Origin: Baffinella frigidus
Taxonomy: Eukaryota > Cryptophyceae > Cryptomonadales > Baffinellaceae
NCBI GenBank assembly: GCA_026770585.1
Contig: MU647647.1
Location: 47,769-58,784 of the forward strand
DNA length: 11,016 nucleotides
Reading direction: 5' to 3'
The notes beneath the pieces are model-generated. The model had not been told where the DNA came from. It worked only from the letters and a program-made list of their open reading frames with translations, and did no database searches. A program made the position numbers and the translations under genes. Shown here piece by piece: positions 5,218 to 11,016 of the stretch. Numbering within the stretch: position 1 is the stretch's first letter; every line of letters begins with the position of its first letter.

Positions 5218-5265
5218 GCCACCATGCAAGGTGACCATACGAGGCCACCATGCATGGTGGCCATG
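5218..5265. repeat. 26-bp tandem pair containing a 20-bp perfect palindrome
   Basis: GCCACCATGCAAGGTGACCA (5218) is repeated as GCCACCATGCATGGTGGCCA (5244). The second copy contains the perfect palindrome GGCCACCATGCATGGTGGCC (5243-5262). 5266-5407 shows no other structure beyond a C10 tract near 5376. Confidence 0.9.
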
Positions 5266-5407
5266 TTTCGCAGGCACTGATTCCGCAGAAAACACAAGAT
5301 TTTCCAGAGCATGCTGGAACATGACGAACTCGGAGAGAGATCTTTATCGATAGTAACATGGCCCCCATGCATGCCCCCCCCCCACGAAGGCTCAGTTTCG
5401 GCAGAAC

Positions 5408-6337
5408 CTAAGTACGAAGGGAGACAGAGGCGGGAACGCCCTCCTCTTTGGGAAAGGAGCGGAGCGGAAACAGCACGCCCCAAGCAGGAGACCGCAGCAT
5501 CTTCCTTCTCGCAAAGGATGCCGCTGGGCGAATGGAGGCAAGAACATTTTTGGTCGCGTGGGGGTGGGAAAGCATTGTTCTTTGGATCGCATTTTGTCGC
5601 TCCGCCGTTGGTACCACTTCATCGTTGAGGCCTTTGAGTCTTCCCGGCCCCGTGGAGAAAGAGGAAAACATCCTTTCTAGCAGTTGTGCGCGAGCGTGGT
5701 GGATCTCTTGTGAAAGCGATTTCGGGGTGGGGGGTTGTGGCGAACAACACAACCATTCCTGGGCAGGGAGGCTCCTTTTGCGTTCCTGGGCAGGGATGCT
5801 CCGTGGCGCGCCTCGGAACTCCTCCGACGACTCCACCCCGTGCCGAAGCAGCCGCCGCGCTAAGACGCCGTTGCCGGATCGCAGCGCAACAGCATCAAGG
5901 GGCACAGACCGCTGGACTGGCAAGCATCGAAGAGGTCGAAAGAAAGAATGGAAGGAAGGTTCTGCTGCGGGACCGCGGCAAAGTATCTGGCACTGCTGTG
6001 TCCGACTCCTCCGCGACGCAGAGGAGTGCAGGAAGTTGCAATGAACACCGCTCATGAAAGGCGTGGTGTGGTGGAGAGGTTGCCACATCCAAATTCGATT
6101 TCCGAAGATGTTTTTTTGAGAATGAATTAGACCAGTATCGCCTAAATGGCTCCAACAACGGGTTGACTTTTCATAGGTTTCTACGGAAGGGCGTGTCGTT
6201 GGCATATGTTGGGAGAAATTAAAACCTAAAGGACCTAAAGGATAGGGAAATTGGATGGACCGCCGCTTTGACACCGCCCTTTCCCCCTTTGAGCAATTCC
6301 CCTTGGCCAATTCGTCCTTGCACCTACCCACGGGCAC
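5408..6337. other. Ambiguous region with overlapping long open frames
   Basis: Three long frames compete. One is a 309-codon minus-strand frame (6337 to 5408). The others are a 198-codon plus frame (5448-6044) and a 123-codon plus frame (5686-6057). The minus frame draws its N-terminal part from a dispersed repeat (6181-6242), which argues against it being an intact gene. The third has the most ordinary composition (EAAAALRRRCRIAAQQHQGA then LASIEEVERKNGRK). A 20-bp repeat at 5756-5775 and 5783-5802 has period 27, in phase with codons (PGQGGSF / PGQGCSV). I cannot decide which, if any, is translated. GC content is high and no homolog is recognised. Confidence 0.25.
6181..6242 (-). repeat. Fragment of the 306-bp repeat (head part), minus strand
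   Basis: CTACGGAAGGGCGTGTCGTT through AAACCTAAAGGACCTAAAGG is the reverse complement of the head of the repeat at 10087-10930. It includes two of its 9-bp CCTTTAGGT units. It carries no body sequence. Confidence 0.85.
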
Positions 6338-6386
6338 AGCAAGGATGGAGGGCGGGTCCGGTCTGCAGGCCCCAGTCCCTGCGAAT
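6255..6386 (+). pseudogene. Rearranged relative of the 4142-4476 remnant, left part
   Basis: GTCTGCAGGCCCC and AGTCCCTG (6361-6381) match GCCTGCAGGCCCC and AGACCCTG at 4209-4233, giving the shared peptide SGLQAP. GTGACCCCC then appears at 6539, after the 150-bp fold-back. In the 4.2-kb copy it lies only about 30 bp downstream (4239). The upstream part (ATG 6255, MDRRFDTALSPFEQFPLANS) has no visible counterpart. Confidence 0.35.
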
Positions 6387-6536
6387 TTATCTCAGAGAAG
6401 GGATTTTAGAATCCGTTTTCTTAAGTCAATTCCCGTACAAATTCGTCAACTTATTCCTCTCTCTACGCACAAATTGACATATTTGAAGGGGAATTGACTT
6501 AAGAAAACGGATTCTAAAATCCCTTTTCTGAGATAA
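6387..6536. mobile_element. Near-perfect 150-bp fold-back element
   Basis: The arms 6387-6434 and 6489-6536 are inverted copies over 48 bp with a single mismatch. The left arm begins TTATCTCAGAGAAGGGATTT. The 54-bp spacer continues with weaker pairing (CAAATTCGTCAA against TTGACATATTTG). It is far less decayed than other repeats here, carries no ORF and is AT-richer than its surroundings. It probably inserted recently. No clear target duplication can be seen. Confidence 0.85.
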
Positions 6537-6837
6537 GAGTGACCCCCATGAAAGCCTGCGTCCTGAACTTATGAAGCCCCAACAAGTCAGCTCTATAAGA
6601 AAAATAGTTATTTCGGATGAAACCGTGCAACACCTCTCCTCGATCTGATGCGGGAAACATGTTCAATTCAAAACACCGTTCTGTGTTGTCTTAATTAAGG
6701 GGGAAACCGGCTGTGTCAGCCTCAATGTAGCTTCACCATAGTACAACACCCACCCCTGAGATACCTAAAAGTTTTTTGATTAAATGTGTTTGCATGTGAT
6801 ATCACAGCCTGGGAGTATCGGACGCGGGGCGAAGCTA
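6537..6837. other. AT-richer stretch without recognisable genes
   Basis: It contains no long frame on either strand. Near its right end, GGAGTATCGGACGCGGGGCG and AAGCTAG (6811-6837) match 4299-4325 of the 4.2-kb remnant (frame GVSDAGRS, then stop). The rest, including AAAGTTTTTTGATTAAATGT, is unassigned. Confidence 0.5.
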
Positions 6838-8120
6838 GACCTTACACCCTGAACCCTAATCCCTCAAGCGTAGAACAAACCCCCTAAACCAAACCCCATA
6901 AACCCCAAACCCAAACCCCTGAACTCTAAACCCCAAACCCTAAACCTTACACCAAACCCTGATGCAGCAACCATAAACAAACAACCCTGAACCCTGAAAC
7001 ATAACATCCTCTTCCCGCAACCCTCATATCTCAACCCTTCTCGCAACCCTCATATCTCAACCCAAACCCTAAATCCTAGACCCTGAAACCCAAAATCTAA
7101 AATCCTGCACCCTAAAACCTGAAACCAAAAACCTGAATCCTAAAACCTGAAACCTAAAACATAAAACCTGAACCTAAAACCTAAAACCATAAACCGTACA
7201 CAATAAACCTAAACCCAAAACCCCAAACCCCGAACCCTGAACCCTACATCATAAACTTTAAACCTTAGACCCTTCACTCCAAACTCTAAACCTTAAACCG
7301 CAAGCCCAAAAACTTAAACCACTAAAATCTAGGCTCTAAAATATCAACACTAAATCCTAGACCCGAGACTCTTAACCCCAAAACCTAAACCCTAAAAGCT
7401 CAACCATAAACACTAGACCCCAAAATCTACACCCTAAACCCTGAACCCTGAACCTCGAACCCCAAACCCTAACCCCTAGACCCTGAACCCTGAACCCTGA
7501 ACCCTGAACCCTAAACCCGAAACCCGAAACCCAAAACCCGAAACCCGAAACCCGAAACCATAAAACCTACACCCTGCAACCATACACACTAAACCCTCAA
7601 CCCAAAACCATAAACCTTAGACCCTGAACCCTGAACCCCTAAACCCTAAACCCTAAACCCTAAACCCCAACCCCTAGACCCAGAATTCTAAACCCTCAAA
7701 CCTAAACCCTGAAACCTACACCCTAAACCCTAAGCCCTGTATACCCGAAACCCTGAACCCTACACCGTGCACCCTACACCCTACAACCTTCAACCTACTC
7801 TCTCAACCCAAACCCTCAACCCTCAACCCTCAACCCAAACCCCTAAATCCTACACCGTAAACCCTAAACCCTAAACCCCACACCCTACACCCTAAACCCT
7901 AAACCCTAAACCCTAAACCCTAAACCCTAAACCAGAAACCTTGAACCCTGAACCCTGAAACCCGAACCCCGAAACCCGAAACTTTAAACCCTAAACCCCA
8001 AACCCTAATCCCTAAAACCCGAAATCTAAACTCTCCACACCAAACTCTCAACCCTAGACCCCAAGCCCAAAACCCCCAGCCCTTAAACCTTTTCCTAAAC
8101 CCTAAACCCTAAACCCTAAA
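6838..8120 (+). repeat. 1.28-kb degenerate telomere-like array
   Basis: C-strand heptads fill the whole stretch. CCCTAAA is mixed with CCCTGAA, CCCGAAA, CCCTACA, ACCTAAA and longer corruptions. The cleanest block is six perfect CCCTAAA units at 7890-7931. A CCCTGAA block sits near 7480-7510 and a CCCGAAA block near 7515-7555. A 21-bp segment GCAACCCTCATATCTCAACC-C is duplicated at 7017-7037 and 7043-7063. No coding sequence. Confidence 0.95.
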
Positions 8121-8276
8121 ACAAATCGAGTACAAGTGTTGCTCGAGAACGCGTGTTACTTGGGTGACTTGTACATGAGATCAAGGATATGGTGGTGCTT
8201 TGGTGCTTGTATTTACACTCACATCGAAGGCCACATCCGCCTCACTCTTGAGGGGACGGATGCAACCTACGGATGA
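8121..8276 (+). pseudogene. THIEGH-type coding fragment, copy 1, abutting the telomere-like array
   Basis: The frame opens in the last CCCTAAA units and reads TNRVQVLLENACYLGDLYMR then SRIWWCFGACIYTHIEGHIR and LTLEGTDATYG, with TGA at 8274-8276. An ATG at 8175-8177 would start a 33-residue form. The inverted copy at 9501-9592 keeps the same frame and the same stop, differs by three whole codons, and mostly has conservative changes. Both point to descent from a real protein C-terminus. Family not recognised. Confidence 0.45.
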
Positions 8277-8287
8277 GCTCCCCGATC

Positions 8288-8358
8288 CATGCACGGCCTT
8301 AGGTCCCACGGTAGGCCTGTTTCTAGGAGCCTAGGAGCCCCCTTCAGACGGTGCGTGT
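8288..8358. mobile_element. Second fold-back family, copy D2
   Basis: CCTTAGGTCCCACGGTAGGC then CTGTTTCTAGGAGCC matches D1 (4866-4932). The ends are ATGCAC and GTGCGT. Like D1 it sits directly beside a CAGGGG-family element. Confidence 0.6.
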
Positions 8359-8366
8359 CTTTACAT

Positions 8367-8490
8367 GTACAGGGGTACCTCGCTCATAAGAAAGTGTCAC
8401 CCCCTAGGACCCTACAGTAGGCCTATGTCTAGCGCCCCATGGTGGTCCTAGGGAGGGGGGCGCTTTCTTATGAGCGAGGTACCCCTGTAC
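8367..8490 (+). mobile_element. CAGGGG-family fold-back, copy E, complete
   Basis: The ends TACAGGGGTACCTCGCTCAT (8368 on) and ATGAGCGAGGTACCCCTGTA (ending 8489) are perfect inverted copies over 20 bp, and pairing continues inward. The interior ACCCTACAGTAGGCCTATGT is in the plus orientation. Confidence 0.9.
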
Positions 8491-8510
8491 ACGCGAGTAA
8501 CCCCTGTACA
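8491..8510. mobile_element. Solo arm remnant of the CAGGGG family
   Basis: ACGCGAGTAACCCCTGTACA resembles the last 19 bases of a right arm (GAGCGAGGTACCCCTGTAC). It lies between copies E and F, as if a further element had been deleted here. Confidence 0.55.
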
Positions 8511-8517
8511 GGACCAT

Positions 8518-8644
8518 GTACAGGGGTACCTCGCTCATAAGAACCGCCCCCCCCCCCCCCTAAGACCACTGTAGGGCCCTAGGCATGGTCCTACTGTAGG
8601 GTCCTAGGGGGGCGCGGTTTCTTATGAGCGACGTAGCCCTGTAC
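8518..8644 (-). mobile_element. CAGGGG-family fold-back, copy F, complete
   Basis: The left end TACAGGGGTACCTCGCTCAT and right end CTTATGAGCGACGTAGCCCT (then GTAC) are inverted copies with two mismatches. The left arm runs into a C14 tract. The interior (GTAGGGCCCTAGGCATGGTC) is reversed relative to copy E. Confidence 0.9.
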
Positions 8645-8703
8645 ATGTAGCCTCAGTGGTCGGGAAGCACGCCGTGTGGGTAGCATCATAGGTCTCTTCA
8701 CGG

Positions 8704-8823
8704 ACAGGGTTGCCTCGCTCATAAGAAACCGCCTCCCCCCAGGACCCTACAGTATGCCCATGCCTGGGGCCCTATGGTGGTCCTAGGGGGGGGGCAGTTT
8801 CTGATGAGCGAGGTACCCCTGTA
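8704..8823 (+). mobile_element. CAGGGG-family fold-back, copy G
   Basis: ACAGGGTTGCCTCGCTCATA on the left and GATGAGCGAGGTACCCCTGT on the right. The interior ACCCTACAGTATGCCCATGC is in the plus orientation. The left terminus has lost the TA-CAGGGGTA form. Confidence 0.85.
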
Positions 8824-8960
8824 CTCTACTCCGTGCGGTGGCGATGCACTGTGCCATGTTTGCCTTTAATAATGTATTCAGTTCTCTCTGTGGGGGTTCG
8901 CCATCCTCGGTACCGAGGCACAACGTTTGCGTGCATGTAGCATCGCTCAACACCTTACTC
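8824..8960 (+). pseudogene. Inter-element segment with weak coding-like frame
   Basis: From ATG 8838 the frame reads MAMHCAMFAFNNVFSSLCGG then SPSSVPRHNVCVHVASLNT before running into copy H. Nothing else supports a gene. A perfect 14-bp palindrome CCTCGGTACCGAGG lies at 8905-8918. Confidence 0.15.
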
Positions 8961-9084
8961 GTACAGGGGCACCTCGCTTATAAGAACGCTCATAAAACCT
9001 CTAGAACCATCGTAGGGCCCTAGGCACAGGGCTACTGTAGGGTCCAAGGGGGGGGGCGTTTTCTTGTGAGCGAGGTACCCCTGC
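8961..9084 (-). mobile_element. CAGGGG-family fold-back, copy H
   Basis: GTACAGGGGCACCTCGCTTA on the left and TTGTGAGCGAGGTACCCCTG on the right. The interior GTAGGGCCCTAGGCACAGGG is in the reverse orientation. Confidence 0.85.
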
Positions 9085-9091
9085 AAGACAT

Positions 9092-9143
9092 CTCCCCCCT
9101 CCAGGACCGCTGTAGGGTCCTAGAGGGGGGCGGTGTGTTATGA
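9092..9143 (-). mobile_element. CAGGGG-family fold-back, copy I, internally deleted
   Basis: CTCCCCCCTCCAGGACCGCT then GTAGGGTCCTAGAGGGGGGC keeps only the inner arms. The right arm ends at GTTATGA, exactly where the 60-bp tandem repeat begins. Confidence 0.65.
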
Positions 9144-9260
9144 AGGTATTATGTGTCAGGACCTAGTCCAGGACGAGCCCGCCTCGGGACGTTTAGGGTT
9201 TGAAGGTATTATGTGTCAGGACCTAGTCCAGGACGAGCCCGCCTCGGGACGTTTAGGGTT
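9141..9260 (+). repeat. 60-bp exact tandem duplication ending in telomere repeat
   Basis: 9141-9200 and 9201-9260 are identical over all 60 bases. Each starts TGAAGGTATTATGTGTCAGG and ends CGGGACGTTTAGGGTT. The second unit runs straight into TTTAGGG-type repeats, so the duplication includes a telomere-repeat junction. Total identity suggests a recent event or an assembly effect. Confidence 0.97.
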
Positions 9261-9357
9261 AGGGTTTAGGGTTGAGGGTTGAGGGTTGAGGGTTTGGGGT
9301 TTGGGGTTTAGGGGTTGGGGGTTTAGGGGTTGGGGGTTGGGGTTGGGGTTTACCCTA
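9251..9357 (-). repeat. G-strand telomere-like array
   Basis: GTTTAGGGTTAGGGTTTAGG is followed by GGTTGAG and GGTTTGG/GGTTGGG units. The orientation is opposite to the 6838-8120 array. It grades from TTTAGGG to TTGGGG-like units with distance from the 60-bp repeat. 9358-9445 is a short unassigned spacer. Confidence 0.92.
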
Positions 9358-9445
9358 AAGGAAACTACAGAGCAATCCGTATCATTTAACACCACACTGG
9401 AATCACACAGCGAAAGGCTAAAATGCTTGGTTTTGGGTGCTTGAT

Positions 9446-9470
9446 GGGGGGGGGGGGGGGGGGGGGGGGG
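9446..9470 (+). repeat. 25-G homopolymer
   Basis: An uninterrupted run of 25 G. Its length is likely to be unreliable in any assembly. Confidence 0.95.
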
Positions 9471-9500
9471 CTCGGTCGGATCCCACTGGGTCGGGTCGGT

Positions 9501-9592
9501 GAGCTCATCCGTAGATTGTTCCCATCTCCTCAAGAGTGAGGTGGGCGTGGCCTTCAATGTGAGTGTAATACAAAGCACCAAAGAACCAAGAT
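9501..9592 (-). pseudogene. THIEGH-type coding fragment, copy 2, inverted
   Basis: On the minus strand the frame reads RSWFFGALYYTHIEGHAHLT then LEEMGTIYG and TGA (9507-9505). A TAA lies directly upstream (9595-9593), where sequence of the 306-bp repeat begins. Compared with copy 1 (8121-8276) it has about 17 of 25 identical residues in the shared tail and the same stop. Upstream it lacks three whole codons between RS and FGA. It lies at the far side of the fold-back cluster, so the two copies form an inverted pair about 1.2 kb apart. Confidence 0.45.
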
Positions 9593-9597
9593 CTTTA

Positions 9598-9640
9598 CTA
9601 CGGAAAGGCGTGTCGTTCGGCTACGTTGGGAGCATTTAAA
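9598..9640 (-). repeat. Fragment of the 306-bp repeat (head part), minus strand
   Basis: CTACGGAAAGGCGTGTCGTT then CGGCTACGTTGGGAGCATTT is the reverse complement of the head core of the repeat (CCCAACATAGCCCAACGACA). Confidence 0.8.
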
Positions 9641-9641
9641 A

Positions 9642-9659
9642 GCGCGAGGTGCCCCTGTA
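9642..9659. mobile_element. Solo arm of the CAGGGG family
   Basis: GCGCGAGGTGCCCCTGTA matches the outer part of a right arm with two changes. No partner arm is present. Confidence 0.5.
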
Positions 9660-9663
9660 TCAA

Positions 9664-9777
9664 ATGCGTCTCGCTGCCCTCATCGGGGGGAGGAGCACAG
9701 GGTCTGCATTCCCCTTATTCCCAAGGGACATGCAGCGTCTTAGGGGGGGGGTCCGCCCGATGAAGCTCATAGGCTAA
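9664..9777 (+). pseudogene. 37-codon coding-like fragment
   Basis: ATG 9664 to TAA 9775-9777, starting MRLAALIGGRSTGSAFPLFP and ending RPMKLIG. It starts just after the solo arm. It is too short to classify and may be chance. Confidence 0.15.
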
Positions 9778-9785
9778 CGTCCTGA

Positions 9786-10074
9786 AAACCGGGTAGTTAG
9801 GCCTACGGTATTCCCTACGGTAGGCCGTAGGGCCCCTAGGACCTAATGTTTCATAGGACCCCCCTAGGCCCCATCTGAGAGACGGAGTCGGAGACGAAGG
9901 AATGTAAGGACGAAGGAGCTTCCCTAGGAGCCTCGTAGGCTCCTAGGCCTAGGAGCCTCGTAGGCTCCTAGGCCACTTAAGAACAGCAACTTAAGGGAAG
10001 CTTCTCGGACAACCACTTACGGAAGTCAACATCGACCTACAGTAGGCAATACCGTAGGCCTAACTACCCGGTTT
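9786..10074. mobile_element. 289-bp nested inverted-repeat element
   Basis: The outer arms 9786-9812 and 10048-10074 are perfect inverted copies over 27 bp (AAACCGGGTAGTTAGGCCTA on the left). Weaker pairing continues inward through CCTAC-n-GTAGG. A second pair, AGCTTCCCT (9917-9925) and AGGGAAGCT (9994-10002), is nested within. The core is two tandem palindromes (9923-9972). The element contains no ORF of note. GGGTAGTTAG in the arms recurs in the triple repeat at 3351-3399. Confidence 0.8.
9923..9972. repeat. Two tandem perfect 25-bp palindromes
   Basis: 9923-9947 and 9948-9972 are identical. Each has arms CCTAGGAGCCT and AGGCTCCTAGG round CGT. The 50 bp can form two adjacent 11-bp hairpins or other nested pairings. 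Confidence 0.95.
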
Positions 10075-10086
10075 CTTGAGTTCACA

Positions 10087-10394
10087 TCCTTTAGGTCCTT
10101 TAGGTTTTAATTTCGCCCAACATAGCCCAACGACACTCCTTTCCGTAGAAAGGATCTGCAGAGAAAGCATTTTTGCCTTCGGATCGCGTTTAGCTCTCCA
10201 GTGCAGAGGCTCCTGTAGAGGGGATAAAGGGTGGTTCTATTGGGGTGGGTGAAGGTATGCGATATCGCTCCCATTCTCATTTCCACGCACCGAACCCAAG
10301 TCAGCCTCCTTTGAGGCTCATGGTATCCCATTGTTAAAGTTTAAGAGCTTCAATCACGAATACCCCACAAGGTGAGAGGGATTGTGTGGGGGTA
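10087..10394 (+). repeat. 306-bp repeat, full copy 1
   Basis: The order of parts is: CCTTTAGGT units; GTTTTAATTTCGCCCAACAT; CAACGACACTCCTTTCCGTA; GATCTGCAGAGAAAGCATTT; GCTCTCCAGTGCAGAGGCTC; GGGGTGGGTGAAGGTAT; CGAACCCAAGTCAGCCTC; and a tail with ATACCCCACAAGGTGAGAGG. A small hairpin AGCCTC-CTTT-GAGGCT lies at 10303-10318. Frames in it are short and shared by other copies, so it reads as a non-coding repeat. I do not recognise it as a known RNA or SINE. Confidence 0.85.
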
Positions 10395-10403
10395 CTCTTT
10401 ATC

Positions 10404-10623
10404 TTAATTAAAGGTCCTTTAGGTCCTTTAGGTCCTTTAGGTCCTTTAGGTTTTAATTTCTCCCAACATAGCCCAACGACACGCCCTTCCGTATCCGATC
10501 TTTTAGGTCTTTTAGGTTTTAAATGCCCCCAACGTAGCCCAACGACACGCCCTTCCGTTGAAAGGACTGCAGAGAAAGAAGTTTTGCTTTCGGATCGCGT
10601 TGAGCTCTCCAGTGCAGAGGCTC
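10404..10623 (+). repeat. 306-bp repeat, two truncated copies
   Basis: 10404-10491 has the longest CCTTTAGGT run (four units from 10415) and the head, then breaks at CCTTCCGTA. 10500-10623 has the head and continues to CCAGTGCAGAGGCTC, then stops where full copy 2 begins. The 9-bp units give repeated GPL in one frame, which is not evidence of protein. Confidence 0.85.
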
Positions 10624-10930
10624 GGTCCTTTAGGTCCTTCAGGTTTTAATTTCGCCCAACATAGCCCAACAACACGCCGTTCCGTAGAAGGGATCTGCAG
10701 AGAAAGCATTTTTGCTTTCGGATCGCGTTTAGCTCTCCAGTGCAGAGGCTCGTGAAGGGGGGAAACAGGGTGGTTCTCTTGGGGTGGGTGAAGGTATACC
10801 AACTGGTTCCCATGCTCACACACACACCGAACCCAAGTCAGCCTTTATGAGGCTCATGGTATCCCAAGGTTGGAGCATGAGATCTCCAATCACGGATACC
10901 CCACAAGGTGAGAGGGATTGTGTGGGGGTG
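10624..10930 (+). repeat. 306-bp repeat, full copy 2
   Basis: It follows copy 10087-10394 part for part at roughly 85% identity by eye. The hairpin GAAAGC-ATTTTT-GCTTTC (10702-10719) is intact here. The AGCCT/AGGCT hairpin is kept (about 10843-10857) although its loop and one pair changed. The remaining 10931-11016 shows no recognisable feature. Confidence 0.85.
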
Positions 10931-11016
10931 TGAGCTGGAACCAGTCAGACACCAAAGGTGAAAGGAGAAAGATGTGGTTGTGTACGGGCTTCCCCCAATG
11001 TACGGACGTCAGCAAA

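Noticed and set aside
6658-6690. Inverted copy of the TTTGAATTGAAAAACAC segment near 318
   Set aside because: Only about 12 AT-rich bases match, which is within chance.
9216-9581. 121-codon minus-strand frame
   Set aside because: It joins a different frame of the THIEGH copy, translated poly-G and a telomere-like array, so composition alone explains it.
10087-10394. A known small RNA gene such as 5S rRNA, tRNA or a spliceosomal RNA
   Set aside because: I looked for the usual conserved boxes and ends and saw none that fit, so the repeat is left unnamed.
10386-10649. Frame with repeated GPL residues
   Set aside because: The GPL units come from the CCTTTAGGT microsatellite, and the rest crosses two truncated repeat copies.
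10702-10719. Rho-independent terminator
   Set aside because: The hairpin has an AT loop and no following T tract, and bacterial terminators are not expected in this setting.

Overview
The window looks like eukaryotic nuclear DNA from a protist or alga with plant-type telomeres. It contains many degenerate (CCCTAAA)n / (TTTAGGG)n arrays, short palindromic mobile-element-like repeats, poly-G tracts, and no prokaryotic operon structure. Some peptide-like strings resemble what I remember from secondary-plastid algae such as cryptophytes, but that is an impression and not a search result. No gene in the window can be named with confidence. The setting is best described as a subtelomeric or interstitial-telomere repeat mosaic carrying broken, coding-like fragments.

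Layout. 1-950: GC-rich sequence with an open frame at the left edge, a diverged ~110-190 bp duplication, and a second coding-like fragment (572-754). 951-2215: short telomere-like arrays alternating with three copies of a proline-rich fragment (frame PPPPPPPDAEVLS), a ~107-bp CCTAGG fold-back, and two copies of a ~60-bp segment that borders telomere-like DNA. 2216-2770: a possible terminal exon and a tandem pair of 56-bp repeats with a CTGTGATTTGG motif. 2771-3198: telomere-like arrays, ending in eight perfect CCCTAAA units that run straight into a coding-like fragment (3199-3360). 3350-3850: three TTCCGGGTAGTTAGCA repeats, a CRE-like/TATA-like stretch, a 63-aa ORF, and a telomere-like array in the opposite orientation.

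4030-4935 and 8288-9143 are two clusters of fold-back (MITE-like) elements of about 120 bp. They share the terminus TACAGGGGTACCTCGCTCAT. A second, related family lies beside them. Between the clusters lie coding-like debris (4142-4470, 4561-4716, 5014-5134), an ambiguous stretch with overlapping ORFs (5408-6337), a nearly perfect 150-bp fold-back (6387-6536), an AT-richer stretch (6537-6837), and a 1.28-kb degenerate telomere-like array (6838-8120). That array runs into a 52-codon coding-like fragment (8121-8276). A related copy of the fragment sits inverted at 9501-9592, beyond the second MITE cluster.

9141-9357 holds an exact 60-bp tandem duplication ending in TTTAGGG-type repeats. 9786-10074 is a 289-bp nested inverted repeat with two tandem 25-bp perfect palindromes at its core. 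10087-10930 holds full and truncated copies of a ~306-bp repeat headed by a CCTTTAGGT microsatellite. The last ~86 bp show nothing recognisable.

No set of genes here works together as a pathway. The main interest lies in the repeat architecture and in the repeated abutment of coding-like fragments on telomere-like arrays.
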